A DNA stretch of 64,000 bases, from assembly GCA_023409735.1 (NCBI GenBank), contig JAEYRB010000011.1, positions 30,045-94,044 on the forward strand, read 5' to 3'. The notes under the pieces are model-generated. The model saw nothing but the letters and a program-made list of their open reading frames with translations, was not told the DNA's origin and made no database searches. Positions 35,999 through 45,123 of this stretch are shown here, one piece after another (within the stretch, counting starts at the first letter, position 1; every line of letters starts with the position of its first letter). This DNA is from Bacillota bacterium. GTDB lineage: Bacteria; Bacillota; Clostridia; Acetivibrionales; DTU013. Made by a program: the position numbers and the translations under genes.

Positions 35999-36949
35999 TT
36001 ACATGCCTAACGTATCTAAAGATTGCCGCATGGATTTAGCTGAGCTTCTGAAGAGATCCGCTTCTTCATCGTTTAAGGGAAGATCGAGGATACTTCTGAT
36101 ACCCTGTCTGTTTACAATAGTCGGAAGGCTCAGACTGACGTTATTTACACCATAGTTCCCATTTATAAAGCTTGAAACGGTGAGAATTGAGTTTTCATCT
36201 CTTACAATTGCCTCCACGATCCTCTTTACTGCCAGTGCCACAGCATAATAGGTTGCACCTTTCTTTTCAATAATGTGATATGCAGCGTTTTTGACATTAT
36301 TATATAGTTCATACTTAGAAAGCTGTCCCTCACATTTATTACACTTATTGCAGTAGCTTTCCATTGATATTCCTGCAATATTTGTAAGACTCCAGGCAGC
36401 AACCTCCGTGTCTCCGTGCTCGCCGATAATATAGGCATGTACATTACGCGGGTCTATACCCACATGCTCACCAAGAAGGTATCTGAAACGTGCTGTATCA
36501 AGTACTGTGCCGGAGCCTATTACTCTTTCACGAGGAAAGCCTGAAAGCTTCCAGGTTATGTAAGTCAGGATGTCAACAGGATTAGTGACGACAAGAAGAA
36601 TGGCCTCGATATTTACTTTTTTTATTTCATCTATAATACTCCTGAATACAGCCACATTCCTATTAAGCAGGTCTATGCGTGTTTCACCCGGCTTTTGATT
36701 TACACCGGCAGTAATAATAATAATGTTTGCATCTGCACAGTCTTTATATTCGCCGCTGATCAGCTTAACCGGACGGAGAAATTGCATTCCATGATTCATA
36801 TCCATTACTTCTCCATCTGCTTTATTCTTGTTAATATCAATCAGAACCAGCTCGGATGCAAGTCCGCTTGTCATTAAGGTATATGAAATTGTCGAGCCAA
36901 CGTAACCTGCACCGATTATAGCTATTTTTACAATGTTATTGTCTGCCAT
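35999..36949 (-). CDS. ldh: L-lactate dehydrogenase
   Basis: 316 residues. NAD-binding IIGAGYVGS near residue 12. The loop GVNQKPGETRIDLL has Gln rather than Arg at the specificity position, which favours lactate over malate. The catalytic His is in IIGEHGDTEVAAW. A short cysteine stretch CNKCNKCEG sits in the loop after it and could respond to metals or redox. The ATG at 36949 follows GGGGTGA by 6 bases; an earlier GTG overlaps that ribosome site. It reduces pyruvate and regenerates NAD+ in fermentation. It is monocistronic. Confidence 0.93.
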   Translation of the reverse strand: MADNNIVKIAIIGAGYVGSTISYTLMTSGLASELVLIDINKNKADGEVMDMNHGMQFLRPVKLISGEYKDCADANIIIITAGVNQKPGETRIDLLNRNVAVFRSIIDEIKKVNIEAILLVVTNPVDILTYITWKLSGFPRERVIGSGTVLDTARFRYLLGEHVGIDPRNVHAYIIGEHGDTEVAAWSLTNIAGISMESYCNKCNKCEGQLSKYELYNNVKNAAYHIIEKKGATYYAVALAVKRIVEAIVRDENSILTVSSFINGNYGVNNVSLSLPTIVNRQGIRSILDLPLNDEEADLFRSSAKSMRQSLDTLGM

Positions 36950-37142
36950 AAAATTCACCCCTTCATATTTGATTAATTTAATATAATTATACCCATTTAT
37001 TGATTTATAAATTGCGTATTGTATAATTAAATATGAGAAAATTTGATTGAAATGTAATTTGAATGTTATTTATTTTGTAAATTATATAATATAATTCTGA
37101 TAATCCTATTTAGAAACAGGTGTGATTGGAGATGGTAGTATA

Positions 37143-38381
37143 ATGAAGGCTGAAATTCTTGCCGTAGGAACAGAACTCTTGATGGGGCAGATAGCAAATA
37201 CGAATGCCCAGTTCATTTCACAAAGATTACCCGATGTTGGAATTGGTGTCTATTATCACGATGTTGTTGGAGATAATCCTGAAAGACTAAAAAAATGTCT
37301 TGCACTGGCTATGTCACGATCTGATGTAATAATACTCACAGGCGGGCTTGGACCTACTCAGGATGATCTTACAAAGGAGACTGTAGCTGCGGCCGTTAAC
37401 AGAAAACTCGTTCTTGATCAGAAAAGTATGGATATAATGACTGAGTTTTTTTCTAAAAACAACAGGAAAATGACTCCCAACAATATTAAGCAAGCATATC
37501 TGCCGGAAGGCTGCATTGTTGTAAGAAATAAGAATGGAACAGCACCGGGCTGCATTATTGAGGAAGGAAAGAATATTATTATTATGCTTCCGGGACCTCC
37601 ATTTGAAATGATGCCTATGTTTAATGAGACAGTAATGCCATATTTCGAAGCTAAATCTGAATACAGGATGGAATCAAGGTTCTTGAGGGTGTTTGGCATT
37701 GGTGAATCAACTGTGGAGGACACATTGCTTGATTTGATAGATGCTCAGACGAATCCCACAATAGCTACCTATGCAAAGGATGGAGAGGTAACGCTTAGGA
37801 TTACGGCAAAATATGAAAAGAACGCACCTTCTAAAGATATAATTTCCGATATTGAAAACGAGATCAGGAGAAGGTTTGGAGATGCAGTATATAGTAATGA
37901 TAACAGCAGCATGGAGGAAGTAGTCGCAAAATTGCTTCTTAGCAAAAAGCAGACGCTTTCACTTGCTGAATCATGTACAGGAGGCCTTTTATCAGCAAAG
38001 CTTACTGATATTCCCGGAATTTCAGCGGTTCTTGACAGATGTGCTGTAACCTACAGCAATCGTGCAAAGATCGAAATGCTTGGGGTCAAGCAGGAAACTC
38101 TTAGTAAATTCGGAGCAGTTAGTGAACAAACTGCAAAGGAAATGGCCGATGGAATCAGAAAATCAGCTTCCACCGATTACGGTATTTCAATAACCGGTAT
38201 TGCAGGTCCTGACGGGGGTACCCTCGAAAAGCCGGTAGGCACAGTATATGTTGCGTTGTCCTTCAAGGATGGTGTTGAAGCCAAAAGGCTTGATTTATGG
38301 GGTAGCAGAACCAGAATTAGAAATGTAACATGTCTGCATGCATTCGATATGCTCAGAAGGCAGATTTTAAACAACAAATGA
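37143..38381 (+). CDS. cinA: Competence/damage-inducible protein CinA (nicotinamide-nucleotide amidase)
   Basis: 412 residues. The N-terminal molybdopterin-binding-like domain ([32 protein letters not shown]) is joined to a C-terminal deamidase domain ([30 protein letters not shown]). The C-terminal domain hydrolyses NMN in characterised relatives. GGAGATGG lies 7 bases before the ATG at 37143. The next gene starts 33 bases downstream, and recA follows, an arrangement common in Firmicutes. Confidence 0.93.
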   Translation: MKAEILAVGTELLMGQIANTNAQFISQRLPDVGIGVYYHDVVGDNPERLKKCLALAMSRSDVIILTGGLGPTQDDLTKETVAAAVNRKLVLDQKSMDIMTEFFSKNNRKMTPNNIKQAYLPEGCIVVRNKNGTAPGCIIEEGKNIIIMLPGPPFEMMPMFNETVMPYFEAKSEYRMESRFLRVFGIGESTVEDTLLDLIDAQTNPTIATYAKDGEVTLRITAKYEKNAPSKDIISDIENEIRRRFGDAVYSNDNSSMEEVVAKLLLSKKQTLSLAESCTGGLLSAKLTDIPGISAVLDRCAVTYSNRAKIEMLGVKQETLSKFGAVSEQTAKEMADGIRKSASTDYGISITGIAGPDGGTLEKPVGTVYVALSFKDGVEAKRLDLWGSRTRIRNVTCLHAFDMLRRQILNNK

Positions 38382-38414
38382 TAAAGAGTGAGGCTCAGCC
38401 CCGGAGGATTAATT

Positions 38415-40007
38415 TTGGATCGTGTAAATAAAACCAGGATGGCTAAAGCAGCCGTTATTGTAATGTCATCAATAGTGCTTAGCAGGATCACAGGCTTTTT
38501 CAGAGAAACGATGTTATCTTGGAAGGTTGGCCTTAGCTGGGTACAGGATGCATATGTAGCTGCTTTTACAGTGCCTGATCTTATGTATGTTCTGCTTGTG
38601 GGAGGCACGATTTCAGCTGCCCTTGTGCCATTTCTTTCAGGAAAGCTTGAAAGGAATGAAGAAAAGGAAGGCTGGAAAGCAGCAAGCATATTTATTAATG
38701 TTATTACCATAGGAATGATTTTGTTGTGTGCTCTCGGAATAATATTTGCACCGAAGATCATTCCTCTTGTTGCGCCTGGATTCGCGGACAAAAATGAAAA
38801 TACCAGAGAGCTCGCTGTTCGGCTCAGCAGAATACTTTTTCCGTCGGTGGCCTTTATAATGCTTGCCGGTATATGCAACGGTGTTATGAATACCTATAGG
38901 AAATTTGCTGCGGCAGCATACGGCCCATCCATATATAATGCCGGCTGTGCTTTGAGTATATATCTATTCGCGGACACTGATCCTGAAAGCATGGTAAAGG
39001 TATCGATTGGAGTTGCAGTAAGTGCTCTGGTGTATTTTATCATACAGCTTGCTTTCTCAAAAGATTTATTTAAATATTACAGATTTTCTATAAAGCTAAG
39101 CAATGAAGGCTTCAGAATTCTTGTAAAGCAAGCTGTTCCATCGCTCCTTTCTTCATCGGTAACACAGCTCAACGTGATAATATCTACAGCTTTTGTAAGC
39201 TTGGCTGCAATTGAGGGAGGACTTGCTGCGTTCAGAAATGCAAATACCACCTGGCAACTACCTTATGGAATATTTGCAATGGGCATGGGCACGGCAATGC
39301 TTCCTTCACTATCATCAAGGTACGCAAAAGGAGACTATCAGGATTATAAAAACCTTATGATGAAGTCACTTACATCTGTACTTTTTATAGCAGTACCTTC
39401 GGCAGCAGGCTTTATAATATTAAGAGAACCCATAATAAGAGCGATTTTTAAATGGGGAGGGAAATTTACAGAAGAAAATGTACCATTTGTAGCATCGATA
39501 CTTGCTTTATTCTCCGTGTCTATGATTACACAATCTATTGTTACTATTATGAATAGGTCTTTCTATGCAAAGCAGGACACAAAAACACCTCTCATAATTG
39601 GTGTAGGATCGATAATAATGAATATAGCCTTCGGTGTTATCTTCAACATATTTACTAATTTAGGTCCGGGAGGAATGGCCTTATCATTTTCCATAATTAG
39701 TACTGTAAATGCTATTTCATTGCTACTTATAATGAATAAAAAAATGTGCGGTATACATATGGAGCGTTTGATAGAATTTTTAAGAAAAGCTATACCATCC
39801 ACATTAGTTATGGCAGTAATTGTTTTTGCATTTGAATTGCTGCCTGTTACACTGGACACAAAAGCAGCACAGCTAATGTACCTTATGGTTGAAATATTAG
39901 CCGGCGCATTCGTTTATACTGCATTTATGACATTATTTAAAGATGAGAATGCACTATATTTTATTGATACATTAAAACAAAAGCTCAAAATTAAGCACAC
40001 GGCATGA
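38415..40007 (+). CDS. murJ: Lipid II flippase MurJ
   Basis: 530 residues with about 14 membrane helices. MurJ/MviN motifs include SRITGFFRETMLSW near the N-terminus, FAMGMGTAMLPSLS and GPGGMALSFS. It flips lipid-linked peptidoglycan precursor across the membrane. The TTG at 38415 is chosen because GGAGG lies 7 bases upstream and no ATG fits. Located between cinA and recA. Confidence 0.92.
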   Translation: MDRVNKTRMAKAAVIVMSSIVLSRITGFFRETMLSWKVGLSWVQDAYVAAFTVPDLMYVLLVGGTISAALVPFLSGKLERNEEKEGWKAASIFINVITIGMILLCALGIIFAPKIIPLVAPGFADKNENTRELAVRLSRILFPSVAFIMLAGICNGVMNTYRKFAAAAYGPSIYNAGCALSIYLFADTDPESMVKVSIGVAVSALVYFIIQLAFSKDLFKYYRFSIKLSNEGFRILVKQAVPSLLSSSVTQLNVIISTAFVSLAAIEGGLAAFRNANTTWQLPYGIFAMGMGTAMLPSLSSRYAKGDYQDYKNLMMKSLTSVLFIAVPSAAGFIILREPIIRAIFKWGGKFTEENVPFVASILALFSVSMITQSIVTIMNRSFYAKQDTKTPLIIGVGSIIMNIAFGVIFNIFTNLGPGGMALSFSIISTVNAISLLLIMNKKMCGIHMERLIEFLRKAIPSTLVMAVIVFAFELLPVTLDTKAAQLMYLMVEILAGAFVYTAFMTLFKDENALYFIDTLKQKLKIKHTA

Positions 40008-40089
40008 TATAGATGCGTGCGAAGGTTTGGATTTTTTGAAAAAGATATAATATTAGTGGAAATAAATGTAAAAATATGTTAAATTGGTA

Positions 40090-40118
40090 TTGACTCTTTT
40101 TTCTGAATGATATATAAT
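40090..40118 (+). promoter_or_regulatory. Promoter of recA
   Basis: TTGACT and TATAAT are separated by 17 bases. Confidence 0.9.
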
Positions 40119-40126
40119 TTTAACAA

Positions 40127-40138
40127 GAACAGATGTTC
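40127..40138 (+). promoter_or_regulatory. LexA (SOS) box of recA
   Basis: GAACAGATGTTC matches the Gram-positive LexA consensus GAAC-N4-GTTC exactly. It sits at the expected transcription start, 9 bases behind the -10 box, where bound LexA would block initiation. Confidence 0.9.
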
Positions 40139-40225
40139 GATTTACGAGATTTGTTATACATAAGAAGCATCAGAAGGATCGAACAATGGTATATGAAATA
40201 TTTATTATAAGGAGGTCTGCTTGTA

Positions 40226-41281
40226 ATGTTGGAGAAGAAGAAGGCTTTGGAAATGGCAATGGGTCAGATTGAGAAACAGTTTGGCAAGGGTGCCATTATG
40301 AGACTTGGTGAAAATGCGCATATGAATATTGAAACAATACCGACTGGCTCTATTGGTCTTGATATAGCTTTAGGTGTAGGCGGAGTGCCAAGGGGGAGAA
40401 TCGTAGAAATATTTGGACCAGAATCCTCCGGTAAGACGACTGTTGCTCTTCATATCGTAGCTGAAGCCCAAAAAGCCGGCGGTGACGCAGCATTTATAGA
40501 TGCCGAGCATGCACTTGATCCAAGCTACGCTAAGAAGCTTGGCGTAGATATTGACAATCTGATAGTCTCACAGCCTGATACAGGTGAGCAGGCCCTTGAA
40601 ATAGCAGAAGCTCTTGTAAGGAGCGGCGCCATAGATGTTATTGTAGTTGACTCTGTTGCTGCACTAGTTCCGAAAGCCGAAATAGATGGAGAAATGGGCG
40701 ATTCGCATGTTGGACTTCAGGCAAGGCTTATGTCACAGGCGCTCAGAAAGCTGGCTGGTGTTATAAGTAAATCAAAGACTACCGCAATTTTTATTAACCA
40801 ATTAAGAGAAAAGGTTGGTATTATGTTCGGCAACCCGGAAACAACTCCCGGAGGCAGAGCGCTGAAGTTCTATTCTTCAGTCAGACTTGATGTGAGAAGG
40901 ATCGAATCTATCAAGCAGGGAACTGAAGTGGTCGGAAACAGAACAAGGGTTAAGGTTGTCAAAAACAAGGTTGCACCGCCGTTTAAGGAAGCAGAATTTG
41001 ATATAGTGTACGGACAGGGAATATCAAAGGAAGGAAGTATCCTTGATGTTGGTGTAAATCTTGACATAATAAACAAGAGCGGAGCATGGTTCTCATATAA
41101 CGGACAGAGGATTGGCCAGGGAAGAGAGAATGTTAAGCAATTCTTGAGAGATAACCCTCAAATAACTAAAGAAGTAGATACGAAAATTAGAGAAAGCTAT
41201 AGTCAGGCTTTTGCAAATAGTACAAGCGCTCATCTTGAGGAAAATGATGAGGAGGATGAATCAGAACTGGACATTGAGTAA
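40226..41281 (+). CDS. recA: Recombinase RecA
   Basis: 351 residues. Walker [10 protein letters not shown] lies at 64-72, with [12 protein letters not shown] and [20 protein letters not shown] further on. RecA forms filaments on single-stranded DNA, promotes strand exchange and triggers LexA cleavage. The C-terminal tail is acidic ([14 protein letters not shown]), as usual. The start follows AAGGAGG. Regulated by LexA through the box at 40127. Confidence 0.98.
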   Translation: MLEKKKALEMAMGQIEKQFGKGAIMRLGENAHMNIETIPTGSIGLDIALGVGGVPRGRIVEIFGPESSGKTTVALHIVAEAQKAGGDAAFIDAEHALDPSYAKKLGVDIDNLIVSQPDTGEQALEIAEALVRSGAIDVIVVDSVAALVPKAEIDGEMGDSHVGLQARLMSQALRKLAGVISKSKTTAIFINQLREKVGIMFGNPETTPGGRALKFYSSVRLDVRRIESIKQGTEVVGNRTRVKVVKNKVAPPFKEAEFDIVYGQGISKEGSILDVGVNLDIINKSGAWFSYNGQRIGQGRENVKQFLRDNPQITKEVDTKIRESYSQAFANSTSAHLEENDEEDESELDIE

Positions 41282-41296
41282 GTAATACTGATAAAA

Positions 41297-41402
41297 TATA
41301 ATAAAGCGAGGCGATAAGATGTAACCCATCCCACGCCTCGTTTAAACGCAGCAGTAATAAAATGTTTCTACAACCGAAGCATTTTATTTAAATCGATGCG
41401 TT
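41297..41402 (+). repeat. Structured element B, copy 1, upstream of recX
   Basis: CGAGGC pairs with GCCTCG around a loop with GATG-TAAC-CCATC. AACGCA (about 41345) pairs with TGCGTT (about 41397) and encloses a 13-bp stem (AATAAAATGTTTC / GAAGCATTTTATT, 41356-41388). A similar first half is at 42187. The 200-base gap holds nothing coding, but is highly structured, suggesting an RNA element. Confidence 0.6.
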
Positions 41403-41416
41403 ACAGCGATAATGTA

Positions 41417-41443
41417 GCTCCCACTTTATGTAGAGGTGGGAGC
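41417..41443 (+). promoter_or_regulatory. GC-rich hairpin just before recX
   Basis: GCTCCCAC pairs with GTGGGAGC around an 11-base loop, 40 bases before the start codon. There is no T-run. It follows element B and may be its expression platform. Confidence 0.5.
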
Positions 41444-41483
41444 GTCTGCCGTTTATATGAGGTAATATGAGGATGGTGATATA

Positions 41484-42113
41484 ATGACAATAACATCAGC
41501 AGAAAAGAGCAGAAAATATAAAGACAGATTATTAATATACATTGATGGACGGTTTTCATTCACCATCTCTGAAGAAGATTACATAACTTTAAATTTATAT
41601 GAGAATCCCGAGTTAACGCAAGAAACACTGGATTACATAAAAAACACTCTGAACTTCAAAGAAGCAAAATCCATTGCCGTCAGGTACTTGTCAATGAAGC
41701 TTCGCACTGAAGAAGAAGTTAAGGTTAAGCTGAAAAGCTGTGGTTTTGATAATGAATGTATAGAAAATGTTACTGAAGAGCTTAAAGCAATTGGGTATAT
41801 AAACAACAAGCTTTATGCTCAAAAATATGTTTTTGATCGAAGCAAGCTCAAACCTCTATCTAAGAAGCTTATGAAACAAGAGCTTCTTTCAAAAGGTATA
41901 GCAGAAGATATAGCTGATGAAGTATTGGACGATTGGAAGGTTGAGGACATAGATGTTGCTGAGAATCTTCTTAAGAGGAGATTTGGAAAGTATGATCTTT
42001 CTGATGATAAAGTACTTAAGAGAGCATATACATTTCTTTTGCATAGAGGTTTTTCATATGAGGTTATAAAAAAGGCAATACAAGAGGAAGGCGGGAATAT
42101 AGAAAAAGATTAG
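41484..42113 (+). CDS. recX: Regulatory protein RecX
   Basis: 209 residues built from helical RecX repeats (ALNFKEAKSIAVRYLS-like, TEEEVKVKLKSCGF, YINNKLYAQKYVFDR, LKRAYTFLLHRGFSYE). RecX caps RecA filaments and inhibits or modulates RecA. Position directly behind recA supports this. The start follows GAGGATGG. It is separated from recA by the structured region with element B. Confidence 0.9.
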   Translation: MTITSAEKSRKYKDRLLIYIDGRFSFTISEEDYITLNLYENPELTQETLDYIKNTLNFKEAKSIAVRYLSMKLRTEEEVKVKLKSCGFDNECIENVTEELKAIGYINNKLYAQKYVFDRSKLKPLSKKLMKQELLSKGIAEDIADEVLDDWKVEDIDVAENLLKRRFGKYDLSDDKVLKRAYTFLLHRGFSYEVIKKAIQEEGGNIEKD

Positions 42114-42186
42114 ATTTTTAGATAATTACTTTTTCCCCATAAATGAGACTATGCTATTGAGTATATAACATTTGTAGTGTATATTT

Positions 42187-42245
42187 ATAACGAGGCAAGC
42201 TAATGAAACACATGCCTCGTTGAAACGCAGCAACAAGCTTAGAAC
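42187..42245 (+). repeat. Structured element B, copy 2, upstream of rimO
   Basis: AACGAGGCA pairs perfectly with TGCCTCGTT; ATG-AAAC-A-CAT lies inside the loop, then GAAACGCAGCA follows as in copy 1. The loop AAGCT could pair with AGCTT downstream (pseudoknot). Element ends just before the ribosome site of rimO. Confidence 0.6.
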
Positions 42246-42270
42246 ATGTTATAACAGGGAGTTGTATCAA

Positions 42271-43611
42271 TTGATAAAAAAAGTAGGCCTTGTTTCTCTT
42301 GGATGTCCCAAAAATCTTGTGGACAGCGAACTGATGCTTGGAGTTCTTAAAAATGACGGTTTTGAAATAGTAGCTGAAAGCAGTGAAGCTCAAATAATTA
42401 TCATAAATACATGTGGATTTATTGAGAGCGCACGACAGGAATCAATAGACACTATTTTAGAGATGTCAGCTTTCAAGGAACATAATTGTGAATTACTTAT
42501 TGTCACTGGCTGTCTTGCGCAAAGATATCGACAAGAAATACTTGACGAGATACCGGAAGTTGATGCAGTGCTTGGCGCAGGAAGCTACCAGGAAATTACT
42601 AACATAATAAAAATGGCATATCAGGGAAACCGCCCGCAAATTTGCGGTGAACTAATAGGAACTGATTACCTTGAGGGCAGCAGAGTCCTGTCAACAGGTA
42701 ATTGTTATGCATATTTGAAAATAGCAGAGGGCTGCGATAATTTTTGTACCTATTGCGTAATACCATCACTTCGTGGCCGCTTTAGAAGCAGAAGAAAAGA
42801 AGACATAATAAACGAAGCAAAAAAGCTTGCAGCAGCCGGTATAAAAGAACTGATAATAGTTGCGCAGGACACAACCAGGTATGGAATTGACATTTATGGT
42901 GAAAGACAGTTATCTGTGTTAATACACATGCTTGGTGAGATTGATGGAATAGAAAGGCTTAGGGTCTTATACTGCTATCCTGAGGAAATAGATGATGCAT
43001 TGATTAATGAGATAGCAGAGAATGATAAGGTATGCAAGTATATTGACATTCCTATTCAGCATGCCAGTGACACTGTATTGAAGCAAATGGGACGAAGAAC
43101 CACCGGCAGTGATCTTGAAAAACTCCTTTGTAAACTGAAAGAACGTATACCTTGTATCGTAATAAGGACAACGCTTATAGTTGGATTCCCTGGCGAATCG
43201 AGCAACGACTTTAATCAACTGAAGGATTTCGCTCGTAAGTTCAAATTTGAGAGGCTTGGAGTGTTTATGTATTCAAGGGAAGATAACACACCAGCAGCAA
43301 AAATGAAAAACCAGATACCTGCCAGAATAAAAAAGTCGCGTTATGATGAACTGATGGAGCTGCAACAAGCTATATCAGATGAAATAAACAAGGAACGTTT
43401 GGAACAAACGTATTCTGTACTTGTTGAAGGCGTTGCGGAGGATGGTATATTCTATTATGGAAGAAGCTATGCGGAGTCGCCTGATATTGATGGCCTAATA
43501 TATTTTACAAGTCCGGAACCTCTGGAAATTGGCCAAATAGTATCAGTACGGATACTAGACAGTGATCAATATGATTTGACGGGAGAGGTACAAAATGAAT
43601 TTACCAAATAA
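42271..43611 (+). CDS. rimO: Ribosomal protein S12 methylthiotransferase RimO
   Basis: 446 residues. N-terminal UPF0004 domain with the three cluster cysteines in SLGCPKN, NTCGFIE and TGCLAQRY. The radical SAM motif CDNFCTYC follows at about 147-154, and a TRAM domain lies at the C-terminus. It adds a methylthio group to an aspartate of ribosomal protein S12. The TTG at 42271 follows AGGGAG by 9 bases and matches the normal N-terminus of the family (KVGLVSLGC); an open frame upstream runs through element B and is not coding. Overlaps pgsA by 17 bases. Confidence 0.93.
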   Translation: MIKKVGLVSLGCPKNLVDSELMLGVLKNDGFEIVAESSEAQIIIINTCGFIESARQESIDTILEMSAFKEHNCELLIVTGCLAQRYRQEILDEIPEVDAVLGAGSYQEITNIIKMAYQGNRPQICGELIGTDYLEGSRVLSTGNCYAYLKIAEGCDNFCTYCVIPSLRGRFRSRRKEDIINEAKKLAAAGIKELIIVAQDTTRYGIDIYGERQLSVLIHMLGEIDGIERLRVLYCYPEEIDDALINEIAENDKVCKYIDIPIQHASDTVLKQMGRRTTGSDLEKLLCKLKERIPCIVIRTTLIVGFPGESSNDFNQLKDFARKFKFERLGVFMYSREDNTPAAKMKNQIPARIKKSRYDELMELQQAISDEINKERLEQTYSVLVEGVAEDGIFYYGRSYAESPDIDGLIYFTSPEPLEIGQIVSVRILDSDQYDLTGEVQNEFTK

Positions 43612-44212
43612 AATTACAATATCAAGAATATTCTTTATTCCATTATTAATGATATTCACCATACCTATTCCTGAGTCTATAGTAAACGCAGGTATTCTTC
43701 AGTTCATACAGCCTCAGATGATAGCCTTTAACCAGTTTATAGCCTCATTTGGAGGTTATGTTGCCGCTGCAATATTTGTAATTGCATCAAGCACCGATGC
43801 AGTGGATGGGTATATAGCCAGAAAAAATAATTTGGTAACGAATTTTGGAAAGTTCCTTGATCCCATAGCCGATAAGCTTATAGTTGCAGCAGCTCTGATG
43901 GCACTAGTGCAAAGTGGAGAACTTAATGCATGGGCTGCAATAATTATTATAGCCCGTGAATTTATTATTTCTGGCTTCAGGCTTGTAGCTGTGGGCGATG
44001 GAGTTGTTATAGCTGCAAGCAAGCTTGGTAAGCTAAAAACAATTACACAGGATGTGGCAATTGTTGCGACATTACTCAATAATTTTCCACTAAGTCTTCT
44101 AACAGATTTTCCGTTGGATGATTATCTGATGTTGATAGCGGTAATTTTGACAATATATTCTCTATATGACTACCTAAAGAAAAATTCGCATGTAATAGAT
44201 ACAAATAAGTAA
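43595..44212 (+). CDS. pgsA: CDP-diacylglycerol--glycerol-3-phosphate 3-phosphatidyltransferase
   Basis: 205 residues with about five membrane segments. The CDP-alcohol phosphotransferase motif DxxDG(x)2AR(x)8G(x)3D(x)3D is intact (STDAVDGYIARK, then GKFLDPIADK). It makes phosphatidylglycerophosphate, the committed step to phosphatidylglycerol. Start overlaps the rimO stop; GAGAGG precedes it. About 30 residues after TM1 are longer than in many homologues (IPESIVNAGILQFIQ). Confidence 0.93.
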   Translation: MNLPNKITISRIFFIPLLMIFTIPIPESIVNAGILQFIQPQMIAFNQFIASFGGYVAAAIFVIASSTDAVDGYIARKNNLVTNFGKFLDPIADKLIVAAALMALVQSGELNAWAAIIIIAREFIISGFRLVAVGDGVVIAASKLGKLKTITQDVAIVATLLNNFPLSLLTDFPLDDYLMLIAVILTIYSLYDYLKKNSHVIDTNK

Positions 44213-44352
44213 AGTCATTTGCGATATATACTAAAATAATTGAGAAGAGTAAGCTGCTAGTATTATACGTTGTTCTTAGCTTTCATTTTGCTTCAATTAT
44301 GTCTTTTACGCTAATTAAATTTGCTGTTCCTCTAAAAGTATATTATTAATAC

Positions 44353-44379
44353 TTTTTATCGATACATTATCGATAAAAA
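44353..44379. terminator. Perfect 11-bp inverted repeat behind pgsA, terminator or operator
   Basis: TTTTTATCGAT and ATCGATAAAAA flank ACATT. A T-rich tail (CTTTTCTTT) makes a terminator possible, although the stem is AT-rich. It shares ATCGAT with the palindrome at 3992. Confidence 0.5.
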
Positions 44380-44409
44380 CTTTTCTTTACTAAAATTTGA
44401 AGGAAATTG

Positions 44410-44438
44410 TTGCATGCTAGTAAAATATATATTATACT
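44410..44438 (+). promoter_or_regulatory. Promoter of the fapR-plsX operon
   Basis: TTGCAT and TATACT are separated by 17 bases. Confidence 0.65.
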
Positions 44439-44451
44439 TTGTTATGAGGAA

Positions 44452-44468
44452 TTAGTATCAGGTAATAA
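44452..44468 (+). promoter_or_regulatory. fapR: FapR operator
   Basis: TTAGTATCAGGTAATAA matches 14 of 17 positions of the Firmicute FapR box (TTAGTACCTRRTACTAA). It lies at the predicted transcription start. FapR binding would repress; malonyl-CoA would release it. Confidence 0.7.
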
Positions 44469-44499
44469 TTATAAATAACTAATAAGGGTGGTTTCAATT

Positions 44500-45075
44500 A
44501 TGAGTCGATCATCAATCCTTAAGAAAGAAAGACAGAGGATATTATCTGATAAGATCAAAGAAGATCCTTTCCTTACAGATGACGAGCTGGCAGAGAGTTT
44601 TTCAGTAAGTGTACCCACAATAAGGCTTGATAGACTGGAGCTTGGAATACCAGAACTAAGGGAGAGAATAAGAAGTGTTGCCGAACGCACCTACAGTAAG
44701 GTAAGGTCACTTCAGAGTAAAGAGATAGTCGGAGAGCTTATTGATATTAATTTGGGTAAGAGCGGTGTATCTATACTTGAAACAGATGACACAATGGCCT
44801 TTGAAAAAACAAAAATAATTAGGGGACATTTTATATATTCACTTGCTGAATCCCTTGCAATAGCAGTAATAGATGCAAGTGTGGCATTGGTCGGAGTAGC
44901 TAACATTAAGTATAAAACTCCTGCATATGCGGGAAGCAAGCTTGTAGCGAAAGCTGAGGTCAAGAATATAAGAGAAAGCAAATATATCGTCTGGGTAAAA
45001 ATATTTGAGAAGCAGATAGAAATGTTTAGGGGTAAATTCATCTTAGTTTCGCTTGAAAAACAGCTGGGAAAATAG
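44500..45075 (+). CDS. fapR: Transcription factor FapR, malonyl-CoA-responsive lipid regulator
   Basis: 191 residues. An N-terminal DeoR-type helix-turn-helix ([20 protein letters not shown] near residue 22-41, [11 protein letters not shown]) is joined by a linker to a hot-dog thioesterase-like effector domain (about 90-188). FapR represses fatty-acid and phospholipid genes until malonyl-CoA binds. The ATG at 44500 follows AAGGGTGG; a GTG at 44488 overlaps it. It is followed by plsX and the fab genes, exactly its known regulon. Confidence 0.93.
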   Translation: MSRSSILKKERQRILSDKIKEDPFLTDDELAESFSVSVPTIRLDRLELGIPELRERIRSVAERTYSKVRSLQSKEIVGELIDINLGKSGVSILETDDTMAFEKTKIIRGHFIYSLAESLAIAVIDASVALVGVANIKYKTPAYAGSKLVAKAEVKNIRESKYIVWVKIFEKQIEMFRGKFILVSLEKQLGK

Positions 45076-45123
45076 TATTTTAGTAGTATTATATAACAAC
45101 TGGATATTTAGGAGTGAATTAAC

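Noticed and set aside
42220..42270. N-terminal extension of RimO
   Set aside because: It translates element B; the family starts at KVGLVSLGC, served by TTG 42271.
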